Assembly: GCA_038098605.1 (NCBI GenBank)
Contig: JAZDUA010000269.1
Span: 1,218,001 to 1,282,000, forward strand
Direction: 5' to 3'
From: Gryllus longicercus
Lineage: Eukaryota > Arthropoda > Insecta > Orthoptera > Gryllidae
DNA length: 64,000 nucleotides
The translations under genes and the position numbers were made by a program. Below are positions 1 through 13,200 of the stretch, in pieces (the first letter of the stretch is position 1; every line of letters begins with the position of its first letter). Below the pieces are notes generated by a model. The model made no database searches, was not told where the DNA came from, and worked only from the letters and a program-made list of their open reading frames with translations.

Positions 1-103
1 CAGTGAGATGATTGGAATTACATTCATAAAAATGAAGCGAAGAAAGAGAATTATTATATACTCTGACTTCCTTAAAGTAAACAACCAAAATATTTTTTCT
101 TAC

Positions 104-248
104 CGTCACAGGCTTCTGTATACAAGACAAACTTATCCGGAAACAGGTCGTGAGTTTGAGTCAGAAGTTCTGGGCTGGTTTTCGAGTCTTTGTACCAATG
201 CACAGCAATGCCCGACACATAGGAATTAGTGAGGGAGTCATTTAGTGT
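104..248 (-). CDS. GBA1: GBA1-like exon 6 (nucleophile exon)
   Basis: The acceptor is cttttgcag at 257-249 and the donor is G|GTAAGA at 104/103. The exon is 145 nt, enters in phase 0 and leaves in phase 1. It encodes YVSGIAVHWY, a block well conserved in the family, and ends at YTEACD with the catalytic nucleophile Glu. The join to exon 5 keeps the same number of residues as the human protein between LLPxW and YV. This exon is AT-rich, unlike exons 2, 3 and 5. Confidence 0.95.
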
Positions 249-3200
249 CTGCAAAAGAAGAAGTACATATTATTTTACTTCCATTATTCGATGTGATGAA
301 ATGAATTAGATCATTGTAATTATGTCGGTGTACGTTACTTTGTAGCTTATTTAGGAGAAATGGTATAAACTGGAAAGCAACAAACAAGTCGACTGATGAC
401 CTGCGATGTTTGTAAGACACTTTGAGAACAAAAACATAACATTGTTTAGTATTAAATACTTTAGAATGTTTACTGACATTTCTATGGCAACCTGAGTTAT
501 GACTAAAAACCATCGTTTTCATTCATTTTGTTCAGTTAAAAATACTTTTTCTTTTTAAGGACTTCCAAAACGTTTATTATTATAAAATTGTGTTAAAAAG
601 ACACAAAAGGGAGAAGACACTGAAAATGGCAAAACGGTGGCAGACGGCGAAATTTCGAAATTCTTTTTAAAGCAGACCTTTAAGAAGTTTTGCCAGTTTT
701 GCCATTTTGAAACTATCCAGTTTGCTGAAAAACAATTTGTAACTTTAGAATCATCAGGTATAATTTCTCAAAATGCAAAGCTAAATCCCCAAGAAATGAA
801 TGATGACAAACTGATTGAATGAGAAAAAATTGTTAATGGCGAAGTAAAATCCTTAAGCATTAACAGTGTGACGTTGTTACTTTCGAAAACATTGAAGATG
901 GTGAAAATGGTGTAGGGGAGGAATACAATCTTTGAAAACAAATAAAAATATACAAATCCTGTTATTAATAATGAAACATAACAACAGGAATTCAGCGTGA
1001 GAGTCAGCCACGTGATCTACACCAACCAACCACATGTAAACCTTACCGTGCATGACGTCTTGTTGCATATGATTCTTTCTACATATTTGTATGTGCTTTG
1101 CATATTGAGTTCTTGCATTGGACGACAATTGTGAATTTTTTACAAATAAATATTTAATGTTTTTATCAAAAAAGCTTCATCGAAATCAGGGCATTGATGC
1201 ATTGCATTATTGAAATTTGGAATGCAGTATCTATATATTTAAAACTGTAAAGGTTTTAGTTTAGAAAGAAGTTTGAGTTTTATACTCAGTCTCGTTATTT
1301 TTGCTTTAAATGAGAGGTAGTAGATCCTAGATGTGTTATCGCTTGCTACTATTTACCTATTTTGTAGCTGGACACCAAGTTTTAATAAAAATTTAAAATT
1401 ATTGTAATATAATTAACGCTTATATGCCAATATTAATTCATTACGTCGTTTCCAGGGCCAATTACTTGTAGTTGGTCTAGATAATTTTTTTTTGGTATTT
1501 AAGGTCGCATCTAGATCATTAGCGACCACTATTACATTTAACGGGATAGTTACTGTGAAGATGCCATGATAAGGTGATGATAGGGGGGGGGGGACGAACA
1601 CAAATACAACAATGTCCGAGGCGGGACTCGAACCCGCGATCCTTCGGTTCGAGATCGCTACGGCACTACTCGCTATGCACTACTTAATGATCTCGGCCAT
1701 CCGGGCAAAGCAAGGTCGTTTCTTTTTGCGAGTCTCAGCCGATCTATCAAATGCAGTCGACTTTTTGTAGCGCAAGCAAACTGTGTTTTAGATACCGAAG
1801 CGAATATAGCGATTTTTTCAAGTTCGTAGATTAAGTGTTTTTAATGCAAAGATTAGTGAGTGTATTTAAAGGCAATGTCAAACAATCGACTGAAACATGC
1901 GATTTTTTCCAAAAATGCTCAGCACTCTTATTTATGATGCATTACGTGTTTGAGTTTAAGTGGACAGCTGGATTTTCTGTTATGATTCACTTCAAACATA
2001 CCTGTACAAATCTGGGTAAATATAAAACACTTCAATTACATTTTTAATGATCGATTATTTCCTGTTTCCGGACGTGTCAAATGCAATGGACATCAAACCC
2101 GTAAATCCAATGCATGCTTTTATCACGGGAGATGGAAATGTTCTTCCTACGCTGGATGGTGCCGGCCTAGATTTGGGAATGGAAACAGTTGGGTAAAGCC
2201 CTCAGCCGAGAAAAGTTCTAATCTCCCGACTGGACTCCCGGCGATTTTGGAAGTGTAGTGCGTGTGTGCGTAAAGAAGGGGTGAGGAAAGGACAATAAGG
2301 AGGAAGGATCAGGCCCGCATCGGGACTAGCATTCTTGGGGCAGTCCATAAATTAAGTAACGCAAATTAGGAGTATTTTGAAAACTCCATATCCCAAACAA
2401 ATTAATTAGATATTATTTTCATGCTTTAGTGTGACAAAAAAGGAAGTATTTCAATAAATGTTAAAAAAATGAAAAATAATCAATGTTACATAACACTAAT
2501 GGAATACCCCCTACCCCTATGTAACGCAGCGTAACGCTGTCTCAAACCCCCTTCCCCCGCTTTAGCGTTACGTAATTTATGGACTGCTCCCTAGAACCTC
2601 CCGGTAAGAGTTAGCAGTGGCAACGATTACTGTCACTACTGCGATTTATTTACAGCTGCCTCTGATAGGACATCAGATGCTACAGTGTCATCCAATCGGG
2701 AGCTTACACATCACTGTGGTGACGTTCAGCCTTCCGATTGGAGGGCACCTACGCAGCTGATTTACGTCAGAGACAACTCTAAATAAATCCAAATTACTCG
2801 TGCAACTTTTCTTAAACGATGGATTGAAGAAATGCGGTTAGAGTGGGGATATTAGTTACGTATTCAGCTTCTAGATTGCATGAAGCAATGCCAATCTTTG
2901 AAGAATCAGTCATGCCTTCGCAACTTTCTCAATAATTTGCCTTCTAACTTTCTCAGGAGTTCGAGGTATCTCCTGCGATGGACCTTCACCTGCTTCGGTC
3001 ATTTCTTTAGATTTTTTCGGAGAAAATCTCGGACAAAAGTTCCGGTCTACAACAGACAATATTTTCTATTTCGCGCCAGGGAAGATGTGTTTGGAATGTT
3101 GTCATCAGTGCTCGCTGCGAGCTTTTGCCTTCAACTGTTCATTGTGTCAAAGAGGGGCAAGCAAGGTCATCATTAAAGAAACGTTGCGCAAGTAATACAA

Positions 3201-3786
3201 GTTCCCTCGGCCGGTTCTCCTTGTCGCGATTTTCGGGGCCAGGCAGGTGGCGAGGGCCGAAGAGCACGCACCCGCTGCGGCCACTCGGGGAGCAGCTGGC
3301 GGTGGTCGTCGTGGATCATGAGGTTGAGGTGGGCGTAGCCGCGCTGCGCCAGCGTGGGGCCCAGGTGGTCGCGGATCCAGTCCCGCGCGCGCTCGGGGCT
3401 CCAGCCCAGGCGGTTGATGCCGTAGTTGACGAGGTAGCCGTCGGACGGCTCGTTCTGCGTCGTCAGGCCCCAGAAGTGAAGCCCGTTTTGGGCGTAGTCG
3501 TCCAGGAATCTGCGGACCAATTACCGGTTTTTGAAAGTTGCGTTTATTTTTTTAAATTTATTTTATTTACGTCTAAAACAGTTAAAAACTGTGAATGACG
3601 TTCTATGGGGGTGCCGAGCGAAGTGGCTCAGTGCGTAGCGCGCTGTCTTCGCAATCGGGATGTCCGGGTTCGATTCCCGAGCCAGCCATCCTGACCGGGG
3701 TTTTCGTCGTTTCTCTCGGTCATAAGGCGAATGCTGGAATGGTTTCAAAAGTCCACGATCACCTTTAACCAATATCCTATCACCTA

Positions 3787-3823
<37 letters not shown>

Positions 3824-6585
3824 TCACCAGGGGGACAAAGTTGTTCGCGTCCGTGGTCTACCACACGTGTCCCCTGGGTAACGCTAAATGAGCAACAATG
3901 ATTCACGCCCACAATGGTCATCAATGGACCAAAATGGCTAACATGCCAAGGGTGAGAGTTGGATAAAAAAAATGGGGAGAAGTTAAATTGAAGTTTCATT
4001 TATGTCCAGAAGCAAAACTAGAGGCTATCAGAAGCATTTGCTCAAGGATCAAGGGAAACTGGACGAAAACCTGATCGAGAGGGGGGACCCAGAAGCTGAA
4101 GTACAATACTCGTTACAGGTTCTTTAGAACCTGCATTTGGGTGGGTGGAAAGGGGAGGGGTGTCTTCCAGATCTGAGGAAGAGCGGGCCGAATTAAAATT
4201 TCAATGACTCGAGGAAAGTTTACGCTTTTTAGCGGTCTCTGAAATTACAAAATCGTTTTTAGATGCATTTAGAATCGTGTTGTTGGTCATGTACATGATG
4301 TAAATGATCTTGGCTCTCCGGGTGACGCCGCGTCGAAGGCTCTGTTGCCGACTTTTCGGCCATCTTGTCGTGGTCTTCCTCAAGGTCGCTCTGACCACCC
4401 GGATAGCTAAGATCATTTACATGACTCTGGCCGCGGAAGCCTACTACTTCAATGTTCATGATGATGCTGATGTCAATTTTGATAATAATATGACGTTACA
4501 ATAAATGCCATACTCATTTCTGAGTATGGGTGATTTCCCTTTGCCTCCCACTTCATAAAATATGGAAGATTAGAAATCGGTAGTTAAGACATTTACTTTG
4601 TCCAAAATAGGCAGCCAAATTCAACTATTTTTGTCCAAATAGTCTTGCAAATGTAAATTTATTATGTATAGAATACGGGTGTTAGAAGAAGGAAACTAAA
4701 GATATAAAAGTGAAGCAGAATGTGAAAATAGGGCAAAATACTTAAACTAGACATCGAACCTAAACTAGGAAAATAGGAAAAATAAAAATATTCTAAAACA
4801 CTTCCAAAATTATTGTTGATTTCTGTTATTTAAAATCCTTAAAATTGAAGAATAAGAAAACATTTTGTCAAATGAGTTATAATAATGTTAGACAATTGAT
4901 TGTAAATGAAATAACGCTGAGCTGGGAAACGTGCAAATATGTGGTGGAAGGAGAAATCAAGCAATAATCACATTGTGAAACGCTGCGCTTTCTTAGATCT
5001 CGAACAAACAGGCTTCGACTGCGAGTACTTAGATGATGAACCTAGCCTCTGTACTACCGGGGCCAGTCATATGCATAGAACCCCATGAATAAGAATACTA
5101 ACGTTTTTTTCAGTTATTTATCCGTTTCAGCTTATTATGGGCGGGCGTAATCGAAATTATTCTTTATTTAATGGTGTTTTACTACCAACAGTACACTGAG
5201 GTACACTGAAGAACCTAAGTACACTGAGGTGACAAAAATTATGTAATAGCCATATGCAAATGAATAGATGGCAGCAGTATCGCGTACAAAAGGTAAAATG
5301 ATTGTCACTTCGACGGGTGCGCGAAGTTCATTAGTTGAATAGGCAAACGCCGAAGGGTGATTATTAGCTTTCGAACCAGTGTGGCAATTAGCTTTTTGCT
5401 GGAGGAATTGGTCATTTTCAACCGTCACAGGTCTGTTCAGTGGGAAGCCCGGTGTAGGCAACCCGTCGTGTTTTCATGCGTTGCGTGTCAGAGGACTTTC
5501 CTCGAGCTGTTTGAAATATATAATATGTTAACAAACAGAGACTCCTGTAGGCTCAGTTCTAATTTTACGCTCACACGTGTTTACTTTTATCAAGCAGAGT
5601 TAGTAGTTTGAAGTCGTACACACACGAAATTGTGTTTTTAAAATCATGAACTTTGGGCACTGACAATCACTCAAAAATACACTTCACATTAAGAGCAAGT
5701 CAATGTACAGTTCAGAAATGTATAATGTTCAGAAATTAGATTTACGAGTTAGACCTGTTGTATTGAAAACGCGAAGATATCACAAAATATGCAGTTTTGT
5801 CATACCGAATACAAATTTTACACTAATATCTCTTCATAATATTTGAGAAAAGCAATACTTAAAATGCTTCAGTAAAAAAATGAAAACTTAAATGCGTTTA
5901 AAGGCCTTTGTGTGTAGGGATCCCTTTGAAGTAGCTTAGTAAAAGTTCTGAAATCTGGTTCATAAAATATAAAAGAAAAAGATAAAAGCGTCTCTTCCCT
6001 TCTGCTCTTGGAATTAGTCATGTGAAAAGAGTATTGACACTGACAGCTCACTCATTGACATATTTTACAAAGATTCTTGAGTCGTAACATTCTCTCAACC
6101 AAGTTTTTCTTTCACTTAGCCCCCCCCCCCTTGCGCTTAGTGCCATAATATTCTCACGTTTATTTTTCAAATTTAGAAAACATTTATTTTACCTCAAATC
6201 AGATTCTTCCTTACGAACGGAATAAGACTGATCTTTTGGACCATATGCAACTCATTAAATGGCTAAAGGTTGGCTAATGGCTAAAGGCTACGTCGAAGGC
6301 TGTCGACCTTTCGACCATCTTGTCGTGGACGTCCTCAGGGATGAAGTGTAACATTAATTCAATTTCCGCCTATAGAGTTCTCTGAAACTTACTTGACGTA
6401 GTATTCAGCCCACGCCTGGTCATACTCTGGATTTAGGTGATTGAGTCCATTCTCGTCCCAGACGACCATCCAGTCAGGAGCGCTCCAAGCAGAGGCAAAG
6501 AGGGCCAGGGATTCTCCTACCAGGTTGGAGATTTCGTGCAGCAAAGGAATCTGGGCCACAAAATCGAAAATACATACATATGATC

Positions 6586-6635
<50 letters not shown>

Positions 6636-9600
6636 ATCAACTTATTCCCCATCCTTAATGAACAACATTCCATTTAGTTATACAAAAGAGTGTTGTAAAA
6701 TAGTTAAGAAATATGATTTACCATTTAATGCATACATTTGAAATAGTCGTTTAAAATAACGAAATAATATTTTAAGATAATTGTAATATGAAGAATATAT
6801 ATATTAATATATTGTTTCTATCTGATAAAAAAGATTAAATCAACTTTAAAGGATCTTGATAAGTTTACTTCAGTTAGTCCCGACAAAATAATATAAAGTA
6901 GATAAGAATTTAGTGTAATTTTCTACACTCATATATCTGGAACCTGCAATCCCAGAAGAAAATAATTAGAACGGAATTTATTTCGCATATTGCTAGAAAT
7001 AGTTTAATGAACAATTTTATTGCGATTAGATATCACAAATAATATTAGAATACGTCATGGACTCACTAAAAATGTAAGGTTTAATTTGTTAGGTTTTTCT
7101 TAGCCGTTCACTTTTTTAATAATACTTTTTTCAACTTGGTTTTGTTAAAAAATTCATTTAAATATAAATAAGAACCTAATACAGAAATACTAAATTTATA
7201 CAGTATGAATATATAATGTATACAAATAACTGGTAATGTAAATAGTAACAGAGTGAAAGATATTAAAAAAACGCATTTATGTAATTTAAAAAAATGTCAA
7301 AGTGGCATATATGTTATGATATTCAGTATATTTAACAGTATCCGTTAAAAAAATGTGAAGAAAAAATTTAGACCCATTTGAGAAACTGGCGTTTGAGCGT
7401 TTGTGAAAACGCGGAATTTTGAACTTGTTTTCACAGAAAATTATTGAATTTTCAAGAAATTTTATAAGACATCATTTAAAGCACATGTACTTTTAAATGG
7501 AATAGTGTGAACAAATTGCCACTAATGTAGATATTAATGACTTGAAAATCTAGTCAAAAAATTACGTGTTTGTAATTTTTAAAAACAACAACAAAAGAAT
7601 AGAGCACTTTTGTAGTTGTAGGAAGACACCAAAAAATTTCAAAGTTTTGACATTTCAAAAATTTGGAATTAGCAGTGAGAAACAGAAAAATGCAATGTTT
7701 GTAATGTATTATTTCAATTATTATTTTATTATTATCTATATTTATTATTTCAAAAAATTAAAGAAAAAATTGGAGCAATTCTTGGGAAAATTTTAATGTT
7801 CTGGGGGCTTCGTGTAAAGTACCCCCAAAATTTAAAGATTGTTTTTCGAAACTGGAGAGCTTCTAGTCGGTCTCGATCGAACGGGGAATATCCATTTTGG
7901 AAAACGACTACGACTAGTTTAGGCTTTAGTGTTCTTAACATATGGACTAATGGACAAACAGACGAAGGAACGTTTTGAAAAAAACATCTTGTACGGTATC
8001 AGGAACCCACAATTTCTGAAACTTGACTTCATATCGAGTTCGAGGGAATAATTTATTACATATTAGAACAGGATTTATTTTCTGTATCATCATATCAAGT
8101 ATGAAATGAGAAGAATTTAATTGAAAAATACCAACGGATTATATTTTCTGTATCAGGACCTCACATTACGATGTTTTTGGTCGAAACATCGCTGTTTTTT
8201 GCCACAGCGTTACATGAATTTCTCTTAACTACGTATGTTAGTATGTACGAATACAAAAAAATATAAATGATTTTACTGAATCTCGAACTTAAATCACTAC
8301 ATTAAAACAATGTGCAACAATCTCAATCTAGATGCACGGTTTAAATGTAGGTGGAATCATCGGAAGTCATTTTGTCGTTGAAAACAAATCAATAATATGC
8401 CCGTTTTAATATTATTACGGTATACCATTACGGTATATTATTACGGTGTGCAGCACGTAATTCTGGGAATGTTGCCTACAGCAGTTGCCCCCGCAAATCG
8501 AAACGAAGGCGTGTCGCTTACGAGTACTTATCCCCATGCAGGCCCGGCGGATAATGTGGGTATGGTGGGTAGCTATAACCACACAAAAAATCTCGGGTAG
8601 GCAAAATACCCACTCCAAATTAGGAGTGAGAGAAATATTCCATAAACGCCAAATTCCAGAAATTAATGAAGTTTCTCGTTATTGCGTCGACTGAAAACAT
8701 ATATGCTATCAGCTAAGTTGCAAGATCGGCTCAACATGTTTATAGCGAACTGACCAACAAAATCAATTTGAAAATTTTGTCAAAAAATGCACAATGCAAA
8801 ACTGCAAAAATGCAAAAATGCAAAACTGCAAAAATGCAAAACTGTTTTTGAATTACAAAAATGAACTGTTGAAGTTACGTAAACTAAATGTGATAACAAT
8901 TTGATGGCAATTTAATGATCAACGTGACAATTTTAAAAACTGCTTCTAAACTAAACTTAAAAACTGCTTCTAAAGATGGTTGGGGGTAGGGGGGACCTCT
9001 TCCCCTCCCGGGCTAACTAGCCACTCAGACTTAACACCAACCGTCGGCCTTATGCAACAGTAACATTTCCCCTAAATTGCAGAACACAATGTCACGTGAC
9101 GCTCGCTGCGTGGCCTGGCGCGCTCATGACAATATCTGTAAAACGTGTTAACGTGACTACAACAATCAACAACGCCGTTAATAGTTTTTCCCACGTCCCA
9201 AACTCTTCATCTCTTTCCCATCTCTCCTTCCCCCCTCCAACCGTTCCTCACCCATATCCTTACACGGTGGCGATGATGTACCGGTTAGTGTATCGAGATG
9301 TTATACCCAAGTTGGCGGGTTCAAATCTGATCAAACCCGTGGATTTATAAGGGCGAAAAAATCCGTCGTACGCCTTCTTTCGGTGGGGAAGTAAAGCCGG
9401 CTGTCCCATATTAGTTTATTTACTGCTTGTAAAAGATCCTCAAGCCTAAATGAAGCCTCTTAGCTAAATTCAAATTTCCTGTTTCGTCGTCCAAGTAATA
9501 ACTCATTTTCCCGGTATTTGGCGTAAGTGAAATTTGAGTGGTCAGATAGCCCTCTCAGATAGCGTAGCGTAAGTTACGAAAAGTAAGGCAACAGATTCGA

Positions 9601-10149
9601 TTCGATATCCTTGCCCGTCGAGGAATCAGAATAGAAGACTTTACAAATGAGCTCGAAGGGACTGGTCAGGCGAGCTGGAGCAAGCACCAAAGGTGTCGGC
9701 GTGGGCGTTGGCGCGGGCGTTGGCGCGCTCACCTTCCAGTCGGCGTCCTCCTGGCTGAGCGCGAAGCGGCGCAGCTGCGGGTCGGCGGCGCCGTCGTCGT
9801 AGGTGTAGTTGCGGGTGGAGAAGTCGGTGCCGGCGACGGGCACGCGCACCACGGAGTAGCGCGCGCCGTCGGGCCCGAACAGCTGCTGCAGCAGGCGGCG
9901 GCGCGCGCCGGCGCTGAGCGACGCCATGTTGAGCGCCGCCGAGTCGGTGAGCGCGCCGCCGAAGCCCAGGATGCTCTGGCGCGCCGCTGCCGCCGCCGCG
10001 ACGTTCACGCGCACCGGCGCCGCCGACCCGTCTGCGCACGCGCGCGCGGCGCCGAGCACGGCTCTCGCATCACATACATTTTTATTAATTAATTAATTAA
10101 TTAATTAATTAATTAATTTATTTATTTATTTAATTATTTATTTATTTTT

Positions 10150-10204
<55 letters not shown>

Positions 10205-13200
10205 TTCATTTATTTATATTGTGAAATGATTCCGGGCGCGGTAACTACTAAAAGAGTCATCATTCCCGTAAGCGTAGTGCATGTTTTGTTCGGGAGAAGG
10301 CGGTGGTCTTCCCCCGCTGTATGGAGAGATCCTGCACCGATATCCCGTCGGTTAGCGGGGGGTTTCTCCAGCCAGGTATCTCCCACTAGCGGGGCAAGCT
10401 CGAAGCTCCCGACCGGTCTCTCGGCGTGTGTGCTTGTGTAGTGCATGCTAGTGTAAGTGGTGAGAATAGGACGAGGAAAGAGGAAGATGAGATTGCGCGC
10501 GGTCTGTGGCCCGTTTGTCAGGATATTGCTCCGATGTTTGCCTGGAGTTGAAGGGAGGAACTACGGAAAGCTACCGATCAGACCAGCCGGCCGCAAGAGT
10601 TCTCTTCCAGACAGCGACTGAATTCGACCTAGCTATCTGGCTAGGGTCGAAAACCCTTCCACCGTCAGGACTCGAACCTAGGATCTCCCGGTAAGAGGGA
10701 CTGCAATGAAATCAGTTGATACCTTCAGCAGCTCTGCTGGGCCATTTATTTAGAGCTTCATTTGATGTATCTATAGCTGTAGCGGTGCCACGTAAAAGGA
10801 AGCTCCCACTTCATTACAGTGACGCCACTATGGTGACGTTCAACCTCCCGATTGGATGACACTGTGGCAGCTGATTTAGTAAACTGAAGCTATGTTTAAA
10901 TCCATATATACGCAGGCTTGTCATGTGTTGTCTTGCGTAGGCCCGGGAGGGCTTAATGGTCGAGTCCCGACCGTGGCGAAGTTTTGGTACAAGAAAATAA
11001 ACATAAGAATGGTACATAATAAACCATAACGGTTTATCATTCATCAAAATTCTCATTTGATAAAATATTTTTAAAATCTCATTTTATAAAAATGTTTCTA
11101 AATTGATATAATGAATTAAGATGAATCAAAAGCAATAGTGATCGAAATCGTTTGGTGAGAGTATAATTTTAATATTCGATTTGTAATAAATGTTTAATTT
11201 ACATAATTGTCGATTGTTTCGTATGAAGTATGTAAGAAGCATGTACTTCCTCTTTCTGTTACTACCCCGTGAGAGAGTATTTTTATTCCGAACAACTAAT
11301 CAAGATTATTGGTCCCGTAACTCTAGTGCATGCTGTAACCCAGGACGTGATTCCTCTACTCCGGAACTTGACAGCCGGCGTTCACCTACACGTCGTCTCG
11401 CTGGATTCTGCCTTCCACATATACCAACCATCGGGATACCGCAATGCATTAAAGTCTCCGTGTGTGTGTGTGTGTTTATTTATTGGAAGAGAAGAGGGCA
11501 ATGATGAGGGAAGGGAGTTGGCGTGATCGGTGTACAGTTAAGGTACTGGTCGAGAAATCGTCTAGTATTGAATGGGGAAACCACAGATAACCGACGGCTC
11601 AGAGAAGCGAGCAGCAAATATTCATAAGCCAGCTAGCCGTTGATGACAGACCCAGCAGCGTCGCAAATCCGTCACCGTCGAGACTGGAAGCCCGGACCGT
11701 CCCATCCGACGCCGCTGGCGCGGAACCGATGTTGCGGCGCGAAGCACTCACCGGCGTCGCCGTCGTCGAGCGAAGCGGCCTGCGGGCGCAGGTCGCGGAC
11801 GGACGGCTGCATGCGCAGGCCCGCGCGCGTCGACACGACGCGCAGGAGCTGCAGCGGCCGCAGCCCGCCCGGCGGCTCGCCCGGCGGCTCGTCGCACCGC
11901 GCCGCGCTGCACGCGCACGCCACCGAGTCGTAGCCGAAGCGCCGCTCCGCGCAGCCGCTCTCGCCCGCCGCCGCCACCGCGCCTGCGCACGCCACGCCAC
12001 GCCACGCTCTCTCTATACCTCCTTTACTACCACAAGTTTAATATATTCAACAATTTTTTTCTGGATAAAAAGGGTCTAACAGGCATTTTTAAGGGAGGAA
12101 ATGCATCTTAAAACCCTAAAAAACAACGATTTTTCACAACAATTTTATACATGCATTAACTATTTAATACTATTTTGCTGAAAATAATGTTTCGATGCCT
12201 GGCGACTTGTCGCAGCTTGCCGCGGTCGTAGTCGAAGCGCCGCTCCGCGCAGCCGCCCTCGCCCCGGCCCTCGCCCTCGCCCGCCGCCCCTGCGCACGCC
12301 ACGCCACGCTCTCTCTGTACCTCCCTTACTACCACAAGTTGAAGAAATACACTGCTACAATTTCTTCTTCTTTTTTCTGGATAAAAAGGGTCTAACAGGC
12401 ATTTTTAAGGGAGGAAATGCATCTTAAAACCCTAAAAAACAACGATTTTTCACAACAATTTTATACATGCATTAACTATTTAATACTATTTTGCTGAAAA
12501 TAATGTTTCGATGCCTGGCGACTTGTCGCAGCTTGCCGCGGTCGTAGTCGAAGCGCCGCTCCGCGCAGCCGCCCTCGCCCCGGCCCTCGCCCCGGCCCTC
12601 GCCCTCGCCCGCCGCCCCTGCGCACGCCACGCCACGCTCTCTCTGTACCTCCCTTACTACCACAAGTTGAAGAAATACACTGCTACAATTTCTTCTTCTT
12701 TTTTCTGGATAAAAACGGTCTGATCTTATCGGGCATTTTTAAGGGAGGAAATACACCCTAAAAACTAAAAAAAGAGTTTTCAAAACAATTTTTCTATGCA
12801 TTAAATAACTTTGGAATATTTTGCTGAATAAACATTTCGATATCTGCAATAATTTTCAAATTATGATTTAAAAGAGACGTCGCAACATAATGCTTCTATT
12901 GGAGTAGTGCGTTAAGCAAAACTCGTGCATTAAACTTCGTTGCTCATTTTCCAGAATTACAGTTTTGTGATCCGTTTTTCTTATAAATCGAAAACTAATC
13001 ATGCATGGAATTTTTATGATGCATGTCTTATCTACAAAACCATGCTAAATCATACACTTCAGTATAATAGTTTTTGTGATAAAAATATATAGAAAAACGA
13101 TTAATAATCAATATTTTAATTTTAAATTCAAATTAAAAATATTAATCATTCATAAATCTAAATGAAAAAACATTGTTTGGTACCTGGAGTATTTCCAACA

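Noticed and set aside
1615..1706. Possible genuine tRNA gene
   Set aside because: A second copy with the same flanking body at 37.2 kb shows it is a SINE head; the acceptor stem does not close.
3125..3598. 157-codon plus-strand frame over GBA1 exon 5
   Set aside because: It is the antisense of a clearly conserved GBA1 exon; its residues (Val/Ala/Arg rich) are a shadow.
9641..10039. 132-codon second minus-strand frame over exon 3
   Set aside because: Arg/Gly/Ala-rich shadow of the GC-rich exon; only the other frame contains GBA1 motifs.
11729..12079. Plus-strand frames over exon 2 and over the tandem copies at 12195 and 12511
   Set aside because: Composition artefacts of GC-rich sequence opposite the true exon and its duplicates.
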